Part shown: positions 1-4,795 of the stretch, piece by piece
Layout: each line of letters begins with the position of its first letter
Numbering within the stretch: position 1 is the first letter of the stretch
Assembly: GCA_937975745.1 (NCBI GenBank)
Contig: CALJUK010000750.1
Location: 1 to 8,998 of the forward strand
Reading direction: 5' to 3'
Source of the DNA: an uncultured Planctomycetaceae bacterium
Lineage (GTDB): Bacteria; Planctomycetota; Planctomycetia; Planctomycetales; Planctomycetaceae
DNA: 8,998 nucleotides
Made by a program: the position numbers and the translations under genes
The notes under the pieces: generated by a model
What the model was told of the DNA's origin: nothing
Seen by the model: the letters and a program-made list of their open reading frames with translations, nothing else
Database searches by the model: none

Positions 1-1853
1 ATCCGCCGCATCAGGTTGCCGTTTTTCGGCTTCCTGATCTTAACCGCATCAATCCACGGACGGTGCGGCGTGTGCTTTTCTAGTTGCTCCCACCCGTCGA
101 CGGCTTGCTCTTTGAGTTCCGCCAGCGAGCCAATAACCTCGAAGTCGCCGGTTTCTTCGTCAACCCAAATCGGCAGAGCCAGCCCCCAGAAACGCTTCTT
201 GGAGATCATCCAGTCGCGCATGTTGGTCAGCCATTCGATCTCCCGCTCCTGGCCGTTAATGCTGTCAGGCAGCCAGCGGATCTGCCGCGTAACATTCATG
301 ATGTCTTCGCGCCAGTCCATGTTAATGAACCACTCGTCGACCAGCCGAAAGACCAGTTCGTCACCGGTCCGCCAGCAGTGCGGATAGATGTGCGGGTATT
401 TTTCGACCGCGACGAGCAGGCCACGGCCGGAGAGTTCCTCAAACACGAAATCGGCCGTTGCCGGATCGATGGAGGATGCTCCCGTGAACGAGCCGAAGCC
501 CGGTAGAAAACTGCCATCCTCACCCAACGGAGCGATCGAGACCAGGCCGTGCTCCTTCCCCAACGTATAGTCGACGTCACCGCAACCGGGCGCGATGTGA
601 ACGATGCCCGTTCCCTCGCCGGCAACCACTAGCGGACTTCCCTTGGAATCGCGCCCGCCAGCGATCACGCGATGACAATTGGCACCACAGCGATCCTTCA
701 GCGATTCGTCAACCGGCAGACCACCGGGCTGCTGTTGCGCGGGGAGATGATCGAACGGCCCGGTGTACTCCCAGCCGACGAGTTCAGCCCCCTTGAGTGT
801 TCCTTCGACCTCGTAGCCACCTTGCTCTTTGAAGATCTGCGAAATCGACTTCAGCTTGGGAACATCATCGGGCCAGGACCATTCGGGACGACCGAAGCCT
901 TCTTTGAACTCGCGAGCCAAACGCTGAAACTCGAGGTTGTCAGCGGCGAAGTAGTAGACGGCGTTATCCTTCTTCGCGCGAAGTTTGACATAGTCCAACT
1001 CCGAATTGACGGCGGCCGCCACGTTGCTGGTAAGAGTCCAGGGGGTGGTGGTCCAGATCAGCAGAAACTCGTTCTCGCGGTCTTTGAGTGGAAAACGAAC
1101 AAAGACCGATCGGTGCACCGTCAGCTTACGGCCGTCGGCCACTTCCATCTGGCTGTAAGCACTCCCGCCACGACCCGACCAGGGCATGACGTCGTGCCCC
1201 TGGTAAACTTTTCCCCGCTCGTGACATTTCTTCAGAAACGCCCAGATCGTTTCGTTGTTTTCGGTCGAGAATGTGAAGTAACTGCCTCCCCATTCTGCAT
1301 TGCCGAGACGCGCCACGATCGACTCGGCCCGGTCGGCGACTTCCTGCCCCGAGGGGGTCTGAACGCGAACCGGTTCGTCGCTATCGATCGCAGCCGCCAG
1401 TGTCCGCAGGGCGTCCGGCCGATCCCAGTCCATCCAGTAGCCCAGGCGAATCGACTGTTCGGTCTGCCGGGCGGCAAACTTCAGAACGCGGCGTTTACAC
1501 TCGTTGACGAAGCGATCGATCCCGAGTTTGGTGATCTCGTCCTTCGTGGTCGTGCCCAATTCCTTTTCGACTTCGACTTCCACCCACAACCCCTGACAGT
1601 CAAATCCGTTCTGGTAGCGCAGACGACGCCCGTGCATCGCAAAGAACCGTTGGTAGGTGTCTTTGTAAGTCCGGCCCCAGGCGTGATGCACGCCCATTGG
1701 ATTGTTGGCCGTAATCGGACCGTCGAGAAAACTCCAGGGCTCGCCTTGGGAATTCTTGCGGCGCAACTTGTCGAAGATCTGCGCACGGTCCCAGAAACGG
1801 AGCATCTCGTGCTCGCCCTGTACAAATTCGGAGTCGCCAACTTTGTCGAACAT
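1..1853 (-). CDS. ileS: Isoleucyl-tRNA synthetase, N-terminal 617 residues (3' end outside window)
   Basis: Class Ia aminoacyl-tRNA synthetase that charges tRNA-Ile in the cytoplasm. The minus strand reads open from ATG at 1853 to the window edge. An in-frame TGA at 1901-1899, with no other ATG/GTG/TTG between, fixes the start; the Shine-Dalgarno is weak. The Rossmann core starts near residue 40. Where most IleS proteins carry HIGH, this one has GVHH (residues 54-57, inside NPMGVHHAWGR), and DCHGLP is replaced by DCQGLW (85-90). The CP1 editing domain has the threonine-rich WTTTPW (267-272) and GTGIVHIAPG, with His419 and Asp428 at the same 9-residue spacing as E. coli His333 and Asp342, so post-transfer editing is probably intact. 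A PWSGRGGSAYSQMEV stretch lacks the cysteines of a zinc knuckle. KMSKS would lie beyond the window. The conserved RPWIDAVKIRKPKNGNLMRR block still reads in frame at the edge, so no frameshift is seen. Identity is near certain; Val/Leu enzymes fit less well. Confidence 0.95.
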   Translation of the reverse strand, partial: MFDKVGDSEFVQGEHEMLRFWDRAQIFDKLRRKNSQGEPWSFLDGPITANNPMGVHHAWGRTYKDTYQRFFAMHGRRLRYQNGFDCQGLWVEVEVEKELGTTTKDEITKLGIDRFVNECKRRVLKFAARQTEQSIRLGYWMDWDRPDALRTLAAAIDSDEPVRVQTPSGQEVADRAESIVARLGNAEWGGSYFTFSTENNETIWAFLKKCHERGKVYQGHDVMPWSGRGGSAYSQMEVADGRKLTVHRSVFVRFPLKDRENEFLLIWTTTPWTLTSNVAAAVNSELDYVKLRAKKDNAVYYFAADNLEFQRLAREFKEGFGRPEWSWPDDVPKLKSISQIFKEQGGYEVEGTLKGAELVGWEYTGPFDHLPAQQQPGGLPVDESLKDRCGANCHRVIAGGRDSKGSPLVVAGEGTGIVHIAPGCGDVDYTLGKEHGLVSIAPLGEDGSFLPGFGSFTGASSIDPATADFVFEELSGRGLLVAVEKYPHIYPHCWRTGDELVFRLVDEWFINMDWREDIMNVTRQIRWLPDSINGQEREIEWLTNMRDWMISKKRFWGLALPIWVDEETGDFEVIGSLAELKEQAVDGWEQLEKHTPHRPWIDAVKIRKPKNGNLMRR

Positions 1854-2375
1854 GCCGTCCGTCTTGTTCTCGAAGGTCTCTGGTGCCTTGGCTGGCTGTC
1901 AATTCGCGTTGCATCCGCAGTTTTGAGGCCCGTTCGCCGCTGTCACTCGGTTTCGCCCCGCAGAAACAGGCAGACGCCGCAACACGATTCTGCCGAAAGT
2001 CCACACTCCGGCCACCACGTCAAACGCCACGAAAGTGAACCTAGCGGGAGAGGGGAGATTCTACAACGCGCACAGCCCTCCAACCAGCCGTACCGCCCTG
2101 TCTTTGCGTTTGCGACGCTCGCTGGCGTGGGCTGAGGACATTCGCCGGAAGACAGACAGCCGCCTGACCAACCGACAACGTGGCGTCGTTCGTTGCGACC
2201 TGCCCCTAAAATCATGCAATCGTCGGACCGGTCGCAGGACGGACGCAGGAGCCGTCGAGGAAATCGCACAACCATCAGGCGTTCCCCTGGAGGCCGACAG
2301 AGCTGCGATGCCAAGGCGGCCGAGGCGAACCCCGGGGCAGGCTGACTGGCGAAGTGAACGTCGGATTCCGAAAGT

Positions 2376-2393
2376 GTCATTCTCCCGAATGAC
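2376..2393. other. Hairpin/operator-like inverted repeat GTCATTC-tccc-GAATGAC
   Basis: Perfect 7-bp arms around a 4-nt loop in the gene-free region, about 520 bp upstream of the ileS start. No T-run follows on either strand, so it is not a clear terminator. It could be a protein-binding dyad or a small RNA structure; no function can be assigned. Confidence 0.3.
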
Positions 2394-2673
2394 CCGTCCG
2401 GGGGTGGATCGCCCACCGACCTGCCCGTGCGAGGGACGGCAGAACCGCCAGCAAGTCGCGGAGATTTCACCATCCACCCAAGACGCCCGCCTACAACATC
2501 CGGGGCAGAGATCTGCGTTCCTTCTGGGGGACCGACTCAAGAACCCGTTTTAGAACCGTTTGGTGCACGATTTCGACGGAATCCGTCTCAGCGAAAACGA
2601 ATCATTCCGAGGTTCTGAAATCCCTTCGAGAGGCTGTTTCACATCCGAAAATGTAAAGGTGGCCGACAACGAG

Positions 2674-2700
2674 GCTTCGACCTGCAATCCGGGTCGAAGC
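2674..2700 (-). terminator. Possible terminator hairpin after the acidic-protein gene
   Basis: Perfect 9-bp arms (GCTTCGACC at 2674-2682 and GGTCGAAGC at 2692-2700) around a 9-nt loop. The hairpin begins 24 nt past the stop codon of the minus-strand acidic-protein gene, which is the expected place for a terminator. There is no good U-tract on either side, so it may instead be an mRNA 3'-end stabilising structure or a Rho-dependent end. Confidence 0.4.
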
Positions 2701-2723
2701 ACACCACGATTTCGGGACCGCTT

Positions 2724-3056
2724 CTAGAAATCGTCGTCGTCATCGAGGTCGTCGTCGTCATCATCGTCGTCGTCGTCATCATCGTCGAAATCGTCGTCGT
2801 CGAAGTCGTCATCGAAGTCCTCGTCGTCGAAGTCTTCGTCTTCGAATTCCTCGTCGTCGAAGTCTTCATCTTCGTCGTCGAGATCGTCGTCATCGTCGTC
2901 GTCGTCGTCCGGTTCGAAGTCGTCGTCATCGTCCGCCAGCAAGAACTCGCTGGGGAGAATCCCCCCAGAGCGAGGGTATCCCGCGGCGGCGGACGCTTGC
3001 GTTACTCGGTTTCCGATTTCGACCGTGAGCATGTCGTCAATCTGCGTGAATGTCAT
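2724..3056 (-). CDS. Small protein with extreme Asp/Glu tail and terminal Phe
   Basis: Unrecognised 110-residue protein. Residues 1-41 have ordinary composition (start MTFTQIDDMLTVEIGNRVTQ) and could form one or two short helices. Residues 42-110 are 58 Asp/Glu out of 69, interrupted only by Phe, Leu and one Pro; Phe66, 71, 76 and 81 fall at five-residue intervals, followed by Phe85 and Phe90. The last residue is Phe after five Asp. There is no signal peptide or membrane segment, so it is probably cytosolic and disordered at its C-terminus. Asp is encoded by mixed GAC and GAT, and the frame is preceded by a non-repetitive N-terminus, which favours a real gene over a chance run. The Shine-Dalgarno is weak. 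It stands alone on the minus strand, with a hairpin after its stop. Acidic tails occur in RNA polymerase delta and SSB-like proteins, but neither fold fits the 41-residue head. Function unknown. Confidence 0.75.
   Translation of the reverse strand: MTFTQIDDMLTVEIGNRVTQASAAAGYPRSGGILPSEFLLADDDDDFEPDDDDDDDDDLDDEDEDFDDEEFEDEDFDDEDFDDDFDDDDFDDDDDDDDDDDDDLDDDDDF
2727..2933. repeat. GAY/GTC-type triplet microsatellite
   Basis: About 207 bp made almost wholly of imperfect GTC, ATC, TTC and TCG triplet runs on the plus strand, i.e. GAC/GAT/GAA/TTC codons on the minus strand. It encodes the acidic tail of the minus-strand protein. Triplet repeats can expand or contract by slippage while keeping frame, so tail length may differ between strains. 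Confidence 0.85.
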
Positions 3057-3107
3057 ATGCCTGACCTAGCCTCTGGTGTCCCTACGTCCTAAAGAAAATC
3101 GACTCGT

Positions 3108-3395
3108 ATGGCGGGACGAACGGTCGACCGAATCGCCCACATCTGCGTCACGCTATTCCAACAATGCGAGGTCGTTTCGAGCAACCTGAGTTCGCGGCTG
3201 CTGCTTGCCTTTGTGGAGGCCTGCCCCAGCGACGACCCGATTGCAGTGTACTGCCTGAATTGCACTGCACCGTCGGCAATGCACGATCTTTCTCGACGTT
3301 GGACAGCACACCTCATCCAGGGATACGTACGACACCCAACCGTTGTGGCAGTAAGGATATCGGCAGGAGCCCCGCCTCGGTCCCGCTTTGATTAG
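3108..3395 (+). CDS. Doubtful small hypothetical protein (95 aa)
   Basis: Plus-strand ORF running from ATG 3108 to TAG, divergent from the acidic-protein gene with a 51-bp gap. Its first 55 or so codons mostly end in G or C, like the neighbouring real genes, and the N-terminal half has a helix-like pattern of hydrophobic residues with several cysteines (Cys-X2-Cys near residue 49). The C-terminal third is rich in Arg/Pro and looks random. There is no clear Shine-Dalgarno and no family is recognised. It competes with shorter frames on both strands and may simply be non-coding sequence. Confidence 0.25.
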   Translation: MAGRTVDRIAHICVTLFQQCEVVSSNLSSRLLLAFVEACPSDDPIAVYCLNCTAPSAMHDLSRRWTAHLIQGYVRHPTVVAVRISAGAPPRSRFD

Positions 3396-3802
3396 GATAT
3401 TTTCAGGGCTTTGTCAAGCGCGAGAATTCTCCAGTTTTTCGGTTCGCACCGATTCTGTTTCCCACGGGTCGAAGCCAGCCCGAATGGACCCTTTCCCTTG
3501 AAAACTCCACCTCGGTGGCCAGCCCGTCTTGGCTGCTGCTCCCCGACAGCCGTTTCCCACAGGTGGGCAAAACTCCTTTTGACGAGATCGCGTTGATCCG
3601 TCATATTCCCTCGACCGTTTCGTCCGTCGCAACAGATCACGTACGGGATGTCGCCAAGTGCACGAGGTTCACAGAGTTTCGTGCGGCCTTGGGCCAGATG
3701 ATACGTGACGCAACGCCCTAGACAAGGGACGTTGGGGAGCCGAACGCTGCGGCGCAAGCGGCCGAACCATCGCGAATTCGCCAGGAATGGATTCCCGTCC
3801 CC
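3396..3802. other. Gene-free stretch before the small hypothetical gene
   Basis: Roughly 400 bp with no credible gene. A 244-codon minus-strand frame crosses it, but the 5' half of that frame is the antisense of the real gene at 3803-4165 and the rest has no motif. Three short hairpins lie close together at 3507-3518 (CCAC/GTGG), 3520-3535 (CAGCC/GGCTG) and 3556-3567 (CCCAC/GTGGG). The promoter of the 3803 gene is probably here but not identifiable. Confidence 0.5.
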
Positions 3803-4165
3803 ATGACTGCCTCGCCCAACGAACGATTCAAGGACATCACGTTCGCCGAGACGGCCTTTTGGGTCACGCATCGTGGTCGTACCTACGGTCCGTTCGATTA
3901 CGATTGGAGCGTCGACCTGCGCGGGATCGAACTGCTGTACCAGGGGCAAAAATTCGGGGAAGTCTGCAGCCAGGACGAAATCTTCGCAGACCTGAAGCCA
4001 TTCCGTCTGCCTCAGAGCGTCTGCGAAGTCGCCAGCATCGTGGTGGGCTGCGTGATCCTGGGACTCGTGCGGGGACTCACACAGCGGCAACGCGACGGTC
4101 AAATGGCAGCCGAACTGACGGCACACGGCTACGACCGCTTCGTTCGACGCGATACAGAACTCTGA
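3803..4165 (+). CDS. Conserved-looking small hypothetical protein, YGPFDY type, possible membrane segment
   Basis: 120-residue protein of unknown function. Residues 10-70 have the look of a compact folded domain rich in aromatics: WVTHRGRTYGPFDYDW (20-35), then DLRGIELLYQGQKFGEVCS (38-56). Residues 72-89 are strongly hydrophobic and could form a single membrane helix or a buried helix; the remaining 30 residues are polar with Arg and Gln. I recall similar proteins in planctomycete genomes (memory, not searched). The YGPF motif recalls the GYF_2-type domain, but this is only a resemblance. The start is the ATG at 3803; the only purine-rich site, AGGA at 3783, is too far upstream to be convincing. 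The gene is separated by about 630 bp from the downstream kinase and is probably monocistronic. Confidence 0.85.
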   Translation: MTASPNERFKDITFAETAFWVTHRGRTYGPFDYDWSVDLRGIELLYQGQKFGEVCSQDEIFADLKPFRLPQSVCEVASIVVGCVILGLVRGLTQRQRDGQMAAELTAHGYDRFVRRDTEL

Positions 4166-4424
4166 TTCTCATCTCTTCCTCGAAAAGAACCGAGGCCCGG
4201 GGTGAAAGCAATCCATCGCGGGTCTTGTCTAAGTTCTTCCGCTCGATTGTCCTTGCGGTTTTGTGTCGCCCGCTGGTTCGATTCACTGGAATCAGCCGTT
4301 CTACAGCAGACTGCGCCGAGTCCTAACGTCAGCTAGTGCAGCACGACTGATTCTCGTGTATCTCCGATTCCCGTACCGTGGCGATGCAAATTGCAACCGC
4401 CATTCCGGTTCCATTGAAAAACGA

Positions 4425-4448
4425 AGTGACACCCAAGCAGTGACACCC
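4425..4448. repeat. Direct repeat of AGTGACACCC, 14-bp period
   Basis: Two identical 10-bp copies at 4425-4434 and 4439-4448. The 14-bp spacing is about one and a third helical turns. It could be a tandem protein-binding site, or chance. Confidence 0.5.
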
Positions 4449-4449
4449 C

Positions 4450-4480
4450 TGTAGAATTCGCCAATGGGCAACCTTCTACA
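4450..4480 (+). terminator. Hairpin followed by pyrimidine tract
   Basis: Arms TGTAGAA (4450-4456) and TTCTACA (4474-4480), 7 bp perfect, with a small internal GCC/GGC stem in the loop. It is followed on the plus strand by a C/T-rich run to about 4498. This fits a weak intrinsic terminator for upstream transcription, but it lies about 285 nt after the stop of the 3803-4165 gene and the tract is not pure T. Confidence 0.3.
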
Positions 4481-4670
4481 CCCTTTCCTCTCTTCTATTA
4501 TCAGTGCCTCTCCGGGACGCTTCAAAATCTCCTGGCGGTAGCACTTACTTGCGGAAGCGCTGACTGAATTGACAGCCTCCCCCTTTCGATAGCGACTCCC
4601 GACGCCGAATTGTCCGCTACCAGAATCGATATCGCTCCACCGCCTTTACAAACTGAACATAAATACCGTT

Positions 4671-4771
4671 ATGCACGCAGCTGAATGTGCAATATATTGC
4701 ACTCCACAAGTTGCACATGACTCTCGAACGCGGGCCAAGCTTGAGAGTTGCTGCAGCATCATGCACGCAGC
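4671..4771. promoter_or_regulatory. TGCA-rich repeat cluster upstream of the kinase
   Basis: Six TGCA tetramers fall within 94 bp (starting 4672, 4688, 4698, 4712, 4752, 4762). An 11-bp direct repeat, ATGCACGCAGC, flanks the cluster at 4671-4681 and 4761-4771. The cluster ends 24 bp before the kinase ATG, where promoter and operator sites would be expected. Probable transcription-factor binding region, possibly for the FixJ-type regulator encoded in the operon (inference). Confidence 0.45.
4687..4702. promoter_or_regulatory. 16-bp perfect palindrome GTGCAATATATTGCAC
   Basis: A complete dyad in which each half carries TGCA; a further half-site, GTTGCAC, follows at 4710-4716. The A/T centre contains TATATT, which could serve as a -10 element, so a bound dimer might block or position RNA polymerase. 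It lies about 95 bp upstream of the kinase start. Form and position fit an operator; the binding protein is unknown. Confidence 0.5.
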
Positions 4772-4795
4772 CGACACATTCGAGTCTGAAACCGC

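Larger units (their letters stand above)
1854..2723. other. Gene-free stretch upstream of ileS
   Basis: About 870 bp between ileS and the acidic-protein gene. Open frames exist on both strands, the longest being 172 and 176 codons, but their translations are Arg/Pro/Ser-rich, lack recognisable motifs and overlap each other, as expected for random high-G+C sequence. The ileS promoter must lie here on the minus strand, but I cannot place it. Visible structures are a 7-bp hairpin at 2376-2393, a looser 7-bp inverted repeat (arms 2194-2200 and 2230-2236), a 6-bp near-palindrome at 2574-2586, and a 9-bp hairpin at 2674-2700 that is listed separately. Confidence 0.6.
4166..4795. other. Intergenic region upstream of the kinase
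   Basis: 630 bp without a gene; the small frames here have random-looking translations. It contains a 10-bp direct repeat (4425-4448), a hairpin with a pyrimidine tract (4450-4480), and a cluster of TGCA motifs with a perfect palindrome (4671-4771), each listed separately. There is also a TTGACA at 4569-4574, but no good -10 at standard spacing. Confidence 0.6.

Noticed and set aside
672..2135. 487-codon plus-strand open frame
   Set aside because: It is the antisense of ileS, whose minus-strand translation matches conserved IleS motifs throughout; the plus-strand product has no motif.
1943..2553. Overlapping 172- and 176-codon frames on opposite strands
   Set aside because: Both products are Arg/Pro/Ser-rich, low in hydrophobic order and mutually overlapping, typical of non-coding high-G+C sequence.
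2639..2929. 96-codon Thr-rich minus-strand frame
   Set aside because: Out-of-frame reading of the GAY triplet repeat (giving Thr/Met runs); the Asp frame has a sensible non-repeat N-terminus and a hairpin after its stop.
2727..2933. CRISPR-like or phage repeat array
   Set aside because: There is no repeat-spacer structure; the pattern is a simple triplet repeat read as codons.
3392..4126. 244-codon minus-strand open frame
   Set aside because: Its first half is antisense to the better-composed 3803-4165 gene, and the remainder shows no domain or coding pattern.
4263..4300. GGTTCGATTC resembling a tRNA T-loop
   Set aside because: The flanking bases do not form a 5-bp T-stem, and no acceptor, D or anticodon arm can be built around it.
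4569..4597. TTGACA as a -35 box
   Set aside because: No acceptable -10 hexamer lies 16-18 bp downstream (the position reads GCGACT), and it is over 200 bp from the kinase start.
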